Positions 43,905 to 55,130 of a stretch of 64,000 nucleotides of DNA are shown in pieces. The stretch's first letter is position 1, and every line of letters starts with the position of its first letter. The DNA is taken from assembly GCA_900540275.1 (NCBI GenBank), contig UQFO01000004.1, positions 1 through 64,000 on the forward strand, written 5' to 3'. This stretch comes from an uncultured Oscillospiraceae bacterium. Lineage in GTDB: Bacteria; Bacillota; Clostridia; Oscillospirales; Acutalibacteraceae. A model generated the notes under the pieces. That model had not been told where the DNA came from and ran no database searches. It worked only from the letters and a program-made list of their open reading frames with translations. Position numbers and translations under genes: made by a program.

Positions 43905-46900
43905 ATGGAGTTTAACGTTTTTGAATCAATTAAAATAGGACTTGCTTCTCCCGAACAGATCAGGGATTGGTCGCACGGCGAGGTAAAAAAACCGGAAACC
44001 ATCAACTACCGCACCTTAAAGCCGGAACGCGACGGCCTGTTCTGCGAGCGCATTTTCGGACCGCAGAAGGACTGGGAATGCCATTGCGGAAAGTATAAGA
44101 GAATCCGCTATAAGGGCAAAATCTGCGACCGCTGCGGCGTTGAGGTTACACGCGCGAAGGTCAGAAGGGAACGCATGGGCCACATTGAGCTGGCTGCGCC
44201 CGTTTCCCATATCTGGTACTTTAAAGGCATACCGTCGAGAATCGGCCTGATGCTCGATATTTCCCCGCGCCTGCTTGAAAAGGTGCTGTATTTTGCGGCT
44301 TATATCGTAACCGACCCGGGCGACGCCAGGGGCCTTACGAAGATGCAGATTCTTACAGAAAAAGATTACCGCGAAATGCGTGAAAAATACGAGGACGATT
44401 TCGAGGCCGGAATGGGCGCGGAGGCCGTGAAAAAGCTTCTGTCTGAAATCGACCTGGAACAGCTCTCAGCTGAGCTGAAGGAAGAGCTTGAAAACGCGTC
44501 CGGCCAAAAGAGGGTCCGCCTCTTAAAGAGGCTGGAGGTCGTAGAGTCCTTCCGCCTTTCCGGCAACCGCCCGGAATGGATGATACTGGACGTCGTCCCG
44601 GTCATCCCGCCGGATATCCGCCCGATGGTACAATTGGACGGCGGCCGCTTCGCAACGAGCGACCTCAATGATTTGTACCGCAGGGTAATCAACAGAAATA
44701 ACCGCCTGAAAAGGCTTCTGGAGCTTGAGGCTCCCGATATCATCATCCGCAACGAAAAGCGCATGCTGCAGGAAGCCGTGGACGCGCTGATTGACAACGG
44801 CCGCCGCGGCAGGCCGGTCACTGGGCCGAACAACCGCGCGCTCAAGTCCCTGTCCGACATGCTCAAGGGCAAGCAGGGGCGTTTCCGCCAGAACCTTCTG
44901 GGCAAGCGCGTCGATTACTCCGGACGTTCCGTTATCGTCGTTGGGCCGGAGCTGAAAATGTACCAGTGCGGCCTGCCGAAGGAAATGGCGCTGGAGCTCT
45001 TTAAGCCGTTTGTTATGAAACGTCTGGTTGAAACAAAGGTTTCGCAGAACATCAAGGCGGCAAGAAAGGCCGTCGAACGCGCAAAGCCCGAGGTTTGGGA
45101 CGCGCTCGAGGTCGTCATCAAGGGCCATCCGGTTCTGTTAAACCGCGCCCCCACGCTGCATAGGCTGGGCATCCAGGCGTTTGAGCCGGTGCTCGTAGAG
45201 GGCAGGGCGTTAAAGCTCCATCCGCTCGTCTGTACCGCGTACAACGCGGACTTCGACGGCGACCAGATGGCTGTGCACGTTCCGCTTTCCGCGGAAGCGC
45301 AGGCGGAAGCACGCTTTTTAATGCTCGCAGCGGGCAACCTCTTAAAGCCCTCCGACGGGCGCCCCGTTACCGTTCCGACGCAGGACATGGTGCTCGGCTC
45401 CTATTACCTGACGCTCGACAAGGATGGGGAGAAGGGCGAGGGCAAGGTGTTCCGCAACTTTGACGAAGCCCTCATGGCATACGACACGGGCGTTGTCAGC
45501 CTGCACGCGAAGATAAAGGTGCGCCGCGAGCTCGAAATCGACGGAGAAGTAAAGACGGCGATGATTGAAACGACCGTCGGCAAGATTATATTCAACCGCC
45601 CGATTCCGCAGGACCTTGGCTTTGTAGACCGCAGCAAGCCGGAAAACCTTTTTGAGCTGGAAATCAGCTTCCTGGTCGGTAAAAAGCAGCTTGGCAAGAT
45701 TATCGACAGGTGCATACGCGTACACGGTACGCAGGTTACCTCCAAGGTGCTGGACGACGTAAAGGCGCAGGGCTTTAAATATTCTACCAAGGGCGCGATT
45801 ACCGTCGCCGTCTGCGACGCGGAAATCCCGAAGGCTAAAAAAGAGATTATCGCGAAAGCGGAAGAGGATATCGATACCGTCACGGGCCTCTTTAAAGAGG
45901 GTCTCGTTTCAAATGAGGAACGCTATGAAAGCGTACTGAAAATTTGGGAAAAGGCGACAAACGACGTCACGACCGCCCTTCAGAAGAACCTTGGGCGCTA
46001 CAACCCAATCTTCATGATGGCTGATTCCGGCGCCCGCGGCAGCATGAGCCAGATTCGCCAGCTTGCCGGTATGCGCGGACTAATCGCGAATACATCTGGT
46101 AAAACGATTGAAATCCCGATTCGCGCGAATTACCGTGAAGGGCTTAACATTCTGGAATACTTTATCTCCTCGCGCGGCGCGAGAAAGGGCCTTGCCGATA
46201 CGGCTCTGCGTACGGCGGACTCCGGTTACCTTACAAGGCGTCTGGTCGATGTATCGCAGGAGGTCATCATCCGTGAGGACGACTGCGGCACACACGAGGG
46301 CATCGAGGTATTCGAAATCCGCGACGGCAAGGAATCCATAGAGAGCCTGCACGAGCGTCTGCTCGGCCGGTACCTCTGCGAGGACTTTGTCGATGAGAAG
46401 ACGGGCGAAATTCTCGTTTCCCGCGAAACTATGATGGGCGACGAAGAAGCAAATATCATCGTAAACGCCGGCGTGGAGCGCATAAAAATCCGTTCCATCC
46501 TCGGCTGCCGCGCAAAGCACGGCGTCTGCCGCAAGTGCTATGGCTCGAACCTTGCAAACGGTATGCCTGTCACGGTCGGCGAGGCGGTCGGCATTATCGC
46601 CGCGCAGTCTATCGGCGAGCCGGGCACGCAGCTTACTATGCGTACGTTCCATACGGGCGGCGTCGCTTCCGCGGAGGATATCACACAGGGCCTTCCGCGT
46701 GTTGAAGAGCTGTTTGAGGGCCGCAAGCCGAAGCATCTCGCCATTATCAGTGAAATTCCCGGCGATGTACGCTTTGAAGAAATCAAGAACAACCGCCACG
46801 CGGTTATCTTTAATAAAGAGACCGGCGACGAAAAATCCTACCTTATCCCCTTCGGCTCCAGGGTCAAGGTGGAAGAAGGCCAGACAATCGAGGCCGGCGA

Positions 46901-47465
46901 TATGATTACCGAAGGCTCGGTCAACCCGCACGACGTGCTTGCCATCAAGGGTGCGCAGGCTGTGCAGGATTACCTGATTCAGGAGGTCCAGCGTGTTTAC
47001 CGTATGCAGGGTGTTGACATCAACGACAAGCATATCGAGGTAATCGTCCGCCAGATGATGAAGAAGGTAAGAATCGAAGACCCGGGCGACACCAACCTGC
47101 TGCCCAGTACGCTGGTAGACAAGAACGAGTTCCTGAGCGCAAACGAAGAGATTTGCGCGCGCGTCGAAAATGGGGAAGAGGGCCTGCGGGAAGCCACCTG
47201 TACACAGATGCTTCTCGGTATTACAAAGGCATCCCTCGCAACCGACAGCTTCCTGTCGGCGGCTTCGTTCCAGGAGACGACGAGAGTGCTGACCGACGCC
47301 GCAATCAAGGGCAAGGTCGACCCGTTGATGGGACTCAAAGAGAACGTCATCATCGGTAAGCTCGTTCCGGCGGGAACAGGTATGCACCGTTACAGCGACG
47401 TAGAGCTGGAAGAAACGTACCCGGCTGCCGCTGTGAACGAATACGAACAGGTCCAGGTGGAATAA
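43905..47465 (+). CDS. rpoC: RNA polymerase beta-prime subunit
   Basis: The ~1,186-residue beta-prime subunit has zinc-site cysteines near the N-terminus (CHCGKYKRIRYKGKICDRC), the catalytic magnesium loop YNADFDGDQMAVHVP, the bridge/trigger region (ADSGARGSMSQIRQLAGMRG) and a second zinc site (CRAKHGVCRKCYG). I use the ATG at 43905, 10 bases after GGGGAGG; a GTG at 43899 and TTG at 43896 are alternatives. It ends without a fused domain. A terminator lies 137 bases downstream. Confidence 0.99.
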   Translation: MEFNVFESIKIGLASPEQIRDWSHGEVKKPETINYRTLKPERDGLFCERIFGPQKDWECHCGKYKRIRYKGKICDRCGVEVTRAKVRRERMGHIELAAPVSHIWYFKGIPSRIGLMLDISPRLLEKVLYFAAYIVTDPGDARGLTKMQILTEKDYREMREKYEDDFEAGMGAEAVKKLLSEIDLEQLSAELKEELENASGQKRVRLLKRLEVVESFRLSGNRPEWMILDVVPVIPPDIRPMVQLDGGRFATSDLNDLYRRVINRNNRLKRLLELEAPDIIIRNEKRMLQEAVDALIDNGRRGRPVTGPNNRALKSLSDMLKGKQGRFRQNLLGKRVDYSGRSVIVVGPELKMYQCGLPKEMALELFKPFVMKRLVETKVSQNIKAARKAVERAKPEVWDALEVVIKGHPVLLNRAPTLHRLGIQAFEPVLVEGRALKLHPLVCTAYNADFDGDQMAVHVPLSAEAQAEARFLMLAAGNLLKPSDGRPVTVPTQDMVLGSYYLTLDKDGEKGEGKVFRNFDEALMAYDTGVVSLHAKIKVRRELEIDGEVKTAMIETTVGKIIFNRPIPQDLGFVDRSKPENLFELEISFLVGKKQLGKIIDRCIRVHGTQVTSKVLDDVKAQGFKYSTKGAITVAVCDAEIPKAKKEIIAKAEEDIDTVTGLFKEGLVSNEERYESVLKIWEKATNDVTTALQKNLGRYNPIFMMADSGARGSMSQIRQLAGMRGLIANTSGKTIEIPIRANYREGLNILEYFISSRGARKGLADTALRTADSGYLTRRLVDVSQEVIIREDDCGTHEGIEVFEIRDGKESIESLHERLLGRYLCEDFVDEKTGEILVSRETMMGDEEANIIVNAGVERIKIRSILGCRAKHGVCRKCYGSNLANGMPVTVGEAVGIIAAQSIGEPGTQLTMRTFHTGGVASAEDITQGLPRVEELFEGRKPKHLAIISEIPGDVRFEEIKNNRHAVIFNKETGDEKSYLIPFGSRVKVEEGQTIEAGDMITEGSVNPHDVLAIKGAQAVQDYLIQEVQRVYRMQGVDINDKHIEVIVRQMMKKVRIEDPGDTNLLPSTLVDKNEFLSANEEICARVENGEEGLREATCTQMLLGITKASLATDSFLSAASFQETTRVLTDAAIKGKVDPLMGLKENVIIGKLVPAGTGMHRYSDVELEETYPAAAVNEYEQVQVE

Positions 47466-47777
47466 CGGGACGAAATACGGCGAAACCACCACGCCGTGTC
47501 CCCGCAGTTTTCTTCCGGCTTAATTTATGCGTAAGCGGAGGTTCCGGTAGCTGCCCGGAGCACAAAGTAAATAGAAAATTGCAGTTGCAGGATAAAAACA
47601 AGCCCTCCGCATTACGCGGGGGGCTTCTTTTATTGAATTTAACGATTTGCAGAACGAGTTCAACTATCCGGAAAATTGTTAAAGGGCGGAATTTTTTATG
47701 GATGACAGCCGTTACCGGCATATGAAAGGTTAAATAAATCCGAATGGATTAAAAAATAAAGCTTTGAGGTGGTTTTG
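47466..47777 (+). other. Intergenic region after rpoC
   Basis: This 312-base region holds the rpoC terminator at 47602-47624 and otherwise AT-rich sequence. A tiny reading frame at 47698-47733 (MDDSRYRHMKG), preceded by AAAGGGCGG, could be a leader peptide for the regulator downstream, but the support is weak. No promoter is clear. Confidence 0.5.
47602..47624 (+). terminator. rpoBC terminator
   Basis: The arms GCCCTCCGC and GCGGGGGGC (one G-U pair) enclose a five-base loop and are followed by TTCTTTTATT. Confidence 0.88.
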
Positions 47778-47993
47778 ATGTCAAACAGGATTAAAGACTT
47801 AAGGAAAAGCAGAGGGTTTACGCAGGAGGAAATCGCGGAATATCTGGGTATTCACCAGACGACCTACGGCAGCTACGAAACCGGCAAGCTGAAAATCCCG
47901 ATGGAGTCGTGTGAAAAGCTTGCCGATTTTTATAAAACAAGCCTGGACTACCTTTTGGGCAGGACAAGCAGGATAAAGCCGTATAAGAAATGA
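47778..47993 (+). CDS. XRE-family helix-turn-helix regulator
   Basis: The 71-residue DNA-binding protein is almost only a HTH_3 domain: NRIKDLRKSRGFTQEEIAEYLGIHQTTYGSYETG, then a second half ending LDYLLGRTSR. No sensor or dimerisation domain follows. The ATG at 47778 follows TGAGGTGG. Small solo XRE proteins can be repressors of mobile elements, but no element is seen here. Its targets are unknown. Confidence 0.88.
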   Translation: MSNRIKDLRKSRGFTQEEIAEYLGIHQTTYGSYETGKLKIPMESCEKLADFYKTSLDYLLGRTSRIKPYKK

Positions 47994-48044
47994 CACGTTT
48001 GTATTAGGACCAATATTTGCCCGGGCAAGCGAACGGGCAAACAA

Positions 48045-48078
48045 AAAAGGGCTGCGGCATTTCTGCCGCAGCCCTTTT
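48045..48078. terminator. Bidirectional terminator between the XRE gene and secA
   Basis: A perfect 15-base stem with arms AAAAGGGCTGCGGCA and TGCCGCAGCCCTTTT encloses a four-base loop. It gives U-runs both ways and serves the convergent genes. Confidence 0.95.
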
Positions 48079-48095
48079 AAGCCATAAATAAATGA

Positions 48096-50975
<2,880 letters not shown>

Positions 50976-51069
50976 GGCAATCGATCCTTTCCATCGCGCG
51001 CAGCGCCGGCTGCGCCTTCGAGATGCTCACGCAGGAGCTTTTAATTTACTTACCTGCACAAGTCAAATT

Positions 51070-51078
51070 ATTATAGCA
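51070..51078 (-). promoter_or_regulatory. secA extended -10 promoter
   Basis: The minus-strand TGCTATAAT (TG plus TATAAT, -10 at 51070-51075) forms an extended -10. No good -35 is present at 17 bases. The leader is about 90 bases. Confidence 0.55.
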
Positions 51079-51126
51079 TACTTTTTTCAAAAAATCATCC
51101 ATTATTTTGTGAACAGGACAAAAAGA

Positions 51127-51157
51127 ATACCGGACGGAAGCAAGCTCCGGCCGGTAT
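51127..51157 (-). terminator. Terminator of the SEDS-PBP operon
   Basis: ATACCGG and CCGGTAT arms with further inner pairing are followed by attcTTTTTg on the minus strand, 10 bases past the penicillin-binding protein stop. Confidence 0.82.
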
Positions 51158-51166
51158 GAAAAGCTG

Positions 51167-52558
51167 TCAGTCCTGGCCGCGCAGGGAAGCGGCGGCGGCC
51201 TCCATCGCCGCAACAGCGACCGGCCCGGCGGTGGAATATCCAAGGGAACCCTTTTCCACGACGACCGCAAACGCAAGCGGCGCGTCCTCGTCGCGAGAGA
51301 AGCCGACCATCCACGCGTCGTTGCTGTCCGGGTCGCCGACCTCTGCCGTTCCCGTTTTGGCGCAGACCTCAAGGGACGGGAACATGCCGTCGCCGTAGTT
51401 CGACGTAACGGTATACCGCATCATTTCGTTTAAGGTATCCGCCGTGTTTCTGCTCAAAAGTTCCCTATCGGCTGATGCGCCCGGCGCGCGTACGGGGGAA
51501 AAGTCCCCTTTATAAATATCCGACACAAAATAAGGCTGCACCGATTGCCCGTGGTTTGCAACCGCGCCGCACATGATTGCCATCTGCATGGGGTTTGCAA
51601 GGTCGGTATACTGGCCGATACCAGACCATCCAAGGTCGTTGTCCTGCGCCTTGGAAACGTCGTATTTTCCTTTTACAGTAGGCGTGTTGCCGACATTGAA
51701 GCTTTGGGTAATGCCAATCTTGTTTGCCTCTTCCGTCATTTTTTCCTTGCCGATTTCGACGGCAAGCTCCGCGAATACCACATTGCACGACTGCGCAAGC
51801 CCGTCGCGGAAATTGATTTCCCCGTGATGCGACATACAGGAGATTTCCTCGCCGTTTATCACGACGCCTCCATTGCAGGTAAACGTTTTGTCAAAGACGT
51901 CCGGCAAATAATCGATTGCGGCGGCCGCCGTCACCAGCTTGAAGGTGGAGCCGGGCGTATAGGTGCTCGAAAGCACGCGGTTTAAGTACGCGCCCTTGTA
52001 CTGGTCTTCGTTGTCCTCCGTAATTTCAGGCGGGTCCTGCGGGTCATAGGTGGTGGAGCTTACGTTACAGATGATTTCACCCGTCTTGTAGTTGAACACA
52101 ACGACCGCGCCGTGGGCGCCATTAAGCGCCTCGTACGCCGTCCTGCACACGTCCGCGTCGATGGTAAGCGTCAGGCTGTTTCCACCCCGGAAGGACGGCG
52201 GCATTTCAAGCCCCCATATATAATCGAAGCCCAGCAAATCCGAACGGTACATGCTCTGCACCGCCGTAGAAATATTCAGGCTGTTGTCGCCCACTACGTG
52301 GAGCGTCGCAAGGCGCGTATTCAAGTCGTCATTATAATAGCGCTTGCCGTCCTTGCTCTGCGCCATCACCTTGCCGTTGCGGTCGTACATAATTCCCGCC
52401 TGCTCAAGCCCCCCGCTGCCGGAGATATGCCCGTTGTAATTCTGCTGAATCCATCCGCCGGCGTTTGTGCAGATACGGAAGGTAAACAGGGCAAGCCCCC
52501 CAAAGAACGCGAGCGTTATAATAAAAATAAAGATAGAGCGTGTCAAAGCCTTTTTCAA
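51167..52558 (-). CDS. Penicillin-binding protein, transpeptidase (class B-like, PbpA type)
   Basis: The 463-residue membrane-anchored D,D-transpeptidase cross-links peptidoglycan. An N-terminal membrane helix (~7-30) precedes a reduced dimerisation region. The catalytic motifs are STYTPGSTFKLVTAA (SxxK serine near 220), SCNV (SxN, ~274) and KTGTAEV near 400. It is shorter than FtsI/PBP2 and resembles actinobacterial PbpA, which pairs with a SEDS glycosyltransferase. The SEDS gene is 33 bases upstream. The start is a TTG at 52558 after AAAGGGG. Confidence 0.92.
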   Translation of the reverse strand: MKKALTRSIFIFIITLAFFGGLALFTFRICTNAGGWIQQNYNGHISGSGGLEQAGIMYDRNGKVMAQSKDGKRYYNDDLNTRLATLHVVGDNSLNISTAVQSMYRSDLLGFDYIWGLEMPPSFRGGNSLTLTIDADVCRTAYEALNGAHGAVVVFNYKTGEIICNVSSTTYDPQDPPEITEDNEDQYKGAYLNRVLSSTYTPGSTFKLVTAAAAIDYLPDVFDKTFTCNGGVVINGEEISCMSHHGEINFRDGLAQSCNVVFAELAVEIGKEKMTEEANKIGITQSFNVGNTPTVKGKYDVSKAQDNDLGWSGIGQYTDLANPMQMAIMCGAVANHGQSVQPYFVSDIYKGDFSPVRAPGASADRELLSRNTADTLNEMMRYTVTSNYGDGMFPSLEVCAKTGTAEVGDPDSNDAWMVGFSRDEDAPLAFAVVVEKGSLGYSTAGPVAVAAMEAAAASLRGQD

Positions 52559-52591
52559 AATGCCGCCCCTTTCCTGCCGGGTACCCGGCCT

Positions 52592-54292
52592 TTACTGCGT
52601 TATTCTGCGTTTGGTGGCATAGGTGCGCTCGTCCGCCGCCTTGATAAACGCAAGCAGCCCCCAGCATGCAATCATGCTCGAACCGCCCGTGCTGATAAAC
52701 GGAAGCGTAACGCCCGTCAGCGGCAGGATATCCGTTGCGCCGAAGATATTGAGCATTGACTGTAAGACGAACAGCCCTGCCGCGCAGCAGGCCGATACGG
52801 AATAGAAAGTCGAACGGCTGCGCGTCGTGATGGCGCGCGCGTAGAAGAACAGCGCGCCGATTGCGGCCGCGACAGTCAGCGCCATAATCAGGCCGACCTC
52901 TTCGCACATCAGCCCAAAGACGAGGTCGCTTTCCGAAGCCGCGACATATTTTAAATAACCGTTGCCAAGCCCCACGCCGAACAGCCCGCCGCTTGCCGCG
53001 TAGGTAAGCACGCGCGCTTGCTGGTAGCCGGTCGTGTTGGAATATTCCCACACATGCCCCCACGCCTCAAACCGGTTTGCGATATACGGCTTAAACCGCA
53101 GGATAATCGCCCCGCCGAACACAGCGGACGCGACCGCGAGGATAACCGTTTTCAAATCGCCTGAGCGCATGAAGGAAATCATCAGGAAGGTGCCAAAAAA
53201 GATAAGGGCCGTACCAAAATCGCTCATCAGGAAAAGGGCGCCCACGCAGATGGCGGAGAATATAATAAATTCAATCAGGTTGCGTTTCCTCTGCAATTGG
53301 TCGAGCGCCGACGCGCCGACGAAGATAAAAGCAATTTTCACAAATTCAGACGGCTGGACGGATACGCCGCCGATAACAATCCAGTTCGCCGCGCCTCCGC
53401 GGATGGTGCCGAATATGATGTTAATTCCGAGCAGGCCGACTGCCGCTATCATAATAAACCAGCGCCATTTCGTGACGCGGTCCGGGTTTTCGATAAACTT
53501 GATTAGCAGGCAGAAAACAACCATGCCGACGGCTGCTGCGGCTATCTGCACGAAGGTCTGCCGTATCTCCTGCCGTACCGAGAGCATAACGCCTACCCCC
53601 GAAAGGAAAATCGCAAGGCTCTCAAGCTCAAACCCAACGCGCCGCAGCGCTTTGGTGGAAACCAGATAAAAAATCCAGGCGACCGCCATAAAGCAGCCCC
53701 AGATGGCTAGCGGCATGAAATCGGTAATTTCCGTGCTGACGCAGGCCTCGGACGCCATAAACAGCAGGAATATGCTGATGAGCATCATCAGGGAAAACGG
53801 CGAGATGCCCGCCTTGCTTCCCGGCTTTTTAAAGAACCAGGATTTGCTGATGTCGGTATAATCCTCCGCGCGCCTGAGAGTAAGGGCTGTCCGCCCGACC
53901 TTGATTTCATCATTGATGTAAACAGGCGTGCGCTCTTCCACGCGTTTGCCGTTTACAAACGTGCCGTATTTCGAGCCGGTATCGCTGATAAACCAGCCTG
54001 CCTCACGCCGCAGCAAAACACAGTGGTCGCGCGAAACGGCCATGTCGCCGAGCGTAATGTCGCAGCTGCGGCCGCGCCCTATTGAATTTTCCCACGCGAG
54101 CACGGGCAGGCAATCGTCGTTTTCCTTGTTGACAAGCATAACCAGCGGCTTTTCATCCCTGCGCTGGCGGCGCATCGAGGAATAGCACTGGAACACCACC
54201 ACGATTCCAAGGATAGGAATCAGAACACGCAGGACGACTATGGCAAGGTCCGTAATGACCTGGAAATTAAGCGAGTCCAAAAAAGCGTCCAA
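52592..54292 (-). CDS. FHA domain-SEDS (FtsW/RodA) fusion
   Basis: The 566-residue membrane protein joins a cytoplasmic FHA phosphothreonine-binding domain (~65-140: GRGRSCDITLGDMAVSRDH, SDTGSKYGTFVNGKRV) to a SEDS peptidoglycan polymerase. A membrane helix (~13-35) precedes the FHA. SEDS signatures are SVQPSEFVKIAFIFVGA and LPFISTGGSSMIA, with about ten membrane segments and the catalytic Asp probably in LMSDFGTAL. The FHA links wall polymerisation to Ser/Thr kinase signalling (PknB/PrkC type). It starts at a TTG (54292) after AGGAGG. The PBP partner follows. Confidence 0.9.
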   Translation of the reverse strand: MDAFLDSLNFQVITDLAIVVLRVLIPILGIVVVFQCYSSMRRQRRDEKPLVMLVNKENDDCLPVLAWENSIGRGRSCDITLGDMAVSRDHCVLLRREAGWFISDTGSKYGTFVNGKRVEERTPVYINDEIKVGRTALTLRRAEDYTDISKSWFFKKPGSKAGISPFSLMMLISIFLLFMASEACVSTEITDFMPLAIWGCFMAVAWIFYLVSTKALRRVGFELESLAIFLSGVGVMLSVRQEIRQTFVQIAAAAVGMVVFCLLIKFIENPDRVTKWRWFIMIAAVGLLGINIIFGTIRGGAANWIVIGGVSVQPSEFVKIAFIFVGASALDQLQRKRNLIEFIIFSAICVGALFLMSDFGTALIFFGTFLMISFMRSGDLKTVILAVASAVFGGAIILRFKPYIANRFEAWGHVWEYSNTTGYQQARVLTYAASGGLFGVGLGNGYLKYVAASESDLVFGLMCEEVGLIMALTVAAAIGALFFYARAITTRSRSTFYSVSACCAAGLFVLQSMLNIFGATDILPLTGVTLPFISTGGSSMIACWGLLAFIKAADERTYATKRRITQ

Positions 54293-54342
54293 TCGGCTTT
54301 CCGCCTCCTTTTTTCTACAGGAGATATTTTTCTGATAAGATG

Positions 54343-54371
54343 ATAATATAGTTTTGGGGCGGAATTGTCAA
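54343..54371 (-). promoter_or_regulatory. Promoter of the FHA-SEDS/PBP operon
   Basis: A perfect TTGACA -35 (54366-54371) and TATTAT -10 (54343-54348) are spaced 17 bases on the minus strand. Confidence 0.82.
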
Positions 54372-54412
54372 TAGAAGGAAGATGACAGTCCGGTTACAGA
54401 AGGGTACAAAAA

Positions 54413-54446
54413 TCCCCTGTGCCAAAACGCGCCGCGGCACAGGGGA
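54413..54446 (-). terminator. bioY terminator
   Basis: The arms TCCCCTGTGCC and GGCACAGGGGA enclose a 12-base loop and are followed by TTTTTG on the minus strand, just past the bioY stop. Confidence 0.92.
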
Positions 54447-54453
54447 GCGCTGT

Positions 54454-54996
54454 TTATACCACTTTTTTCAGACGGTGAATCAGGAGCGTCGCTGCGGCGA
54501 TTTTCGCGGCGTCTCCGATTAAGAAAGGCACGACGCAGACCATCAGCGCTTCCAATATTCCGGTTCCGGTGCTGATTACAAACCATGCCGTACCGAACGT
54601 GTAGCAGAGCGCAAGGCCCGCAATAATGGATGGGATTACCGTATGGATTTTTTTGCCGAACCGCTTGAGCAGCAGGGAAATGGTAAGCGCCGCAACAATA
54701 TACCCAACAATATAGCCGCCCGTCGGCCCGGCAAGCACGGCAAACCCGCCGCGGAAACCGGAGAACACCGGGACGCCCACGGCGCCGAGCAGCAGGTAAA
54801 CCACTTGGCTTAAAACGGCGCGCCCGGGGCTTAACAGCCCTGCGGCGGTAAAAACGGCGAGAAGCGCAAGGTTAACCGGCACAGGGCCGATGGGGATAGA
54901 AATTTGTGAGAAAACGGCGGTCAGCGCCGCGAACAGCGCGGTAATAATAATTGCGTATATTTTTGTGCTTTTCATTGGCTTTGTGTTATCCATCAT
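54454..54996 (-). CDS. bioY: Biotin transporter substrate-binding subunit BioY
   Basis: BioY is the S-component of an ECF-type biotin transporter. The 180-residue polytopic protein has six membrane segments and the BioY pattern SIPIGPVPVNLA, YLLLGAVGVPVFSGFRGG and GPTGGYIVGYIVAA. The ATG at 54996 follows GGAGG. It is monocistronic; an EcfA/EcfT module must be elsewhere, as in other Firmicutes. A BirA-like operator overlaps its promoter. Confidence 0.96.
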   Translation of the reverse strand: MMDNTKPMKSTKIYAIIITALFAALTAVFSQISIPIGPVPVNLALLAVFTAAGLLSPGRAVLSQVVYLLLGAVGVPVFSGFRGGFAVLAGPTGGYIVGYIVAALTISLLLKRFGKKIHTVIPSIIAGLALCYTFGTAWFVISTGTGILEALMVCVVPFLIGDAAKIAAATLLIHRLKKVV

Positions 54997-55019
54997 ATTA
55001 TCCTCCTTTTGATAGGAAC

Positions 55020-55048
55020 AGTATATCTCTTTCTGCTTTGATTGTCAA
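55020..55048 (-). promoter_or_regulatory. bioY promoter
   Basis: A perfect TTGACA -35 (55043-55048) and TATACT -10 (55020-55025) are spaced 17 bases on the minus strand. Confidence 0.88.
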
Positions 55049-55076
55049 CCAATTAATTTGTATTATTGGTTTACAA
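55042..55076. promoter_or_regulatory. BirA-like biotin operator
   Basis: An inverted repeat TTGTCAACC (55042-55050) and GGTTTACAA (55068-55076) is separated by 17 bases. It matches the known Firmicute BirA half-site (TTGTAAACC type) and covers the bioY -35. A biotin-bound BirA would block the promoter. Confidence 0.82.
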
Positions 55077-55093
55077 TTTAAAAATAGAAAAGA

Positions 55094-55113
55094 CGCCGGA
55101 AGTAAATCCGGCG
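55094..55113 (-). terminator. glmS terminator
   Basis: The arms CGCCGGA and TCCGGCG enclose a six-base loop, followed on the minus strand by a T-rich stretch (tcttttctattttt), 17 bases past the glmS stop. Confidence 0.85.
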
Positions 55114-55130
55114 CCTTACGGAGCGTTAAA

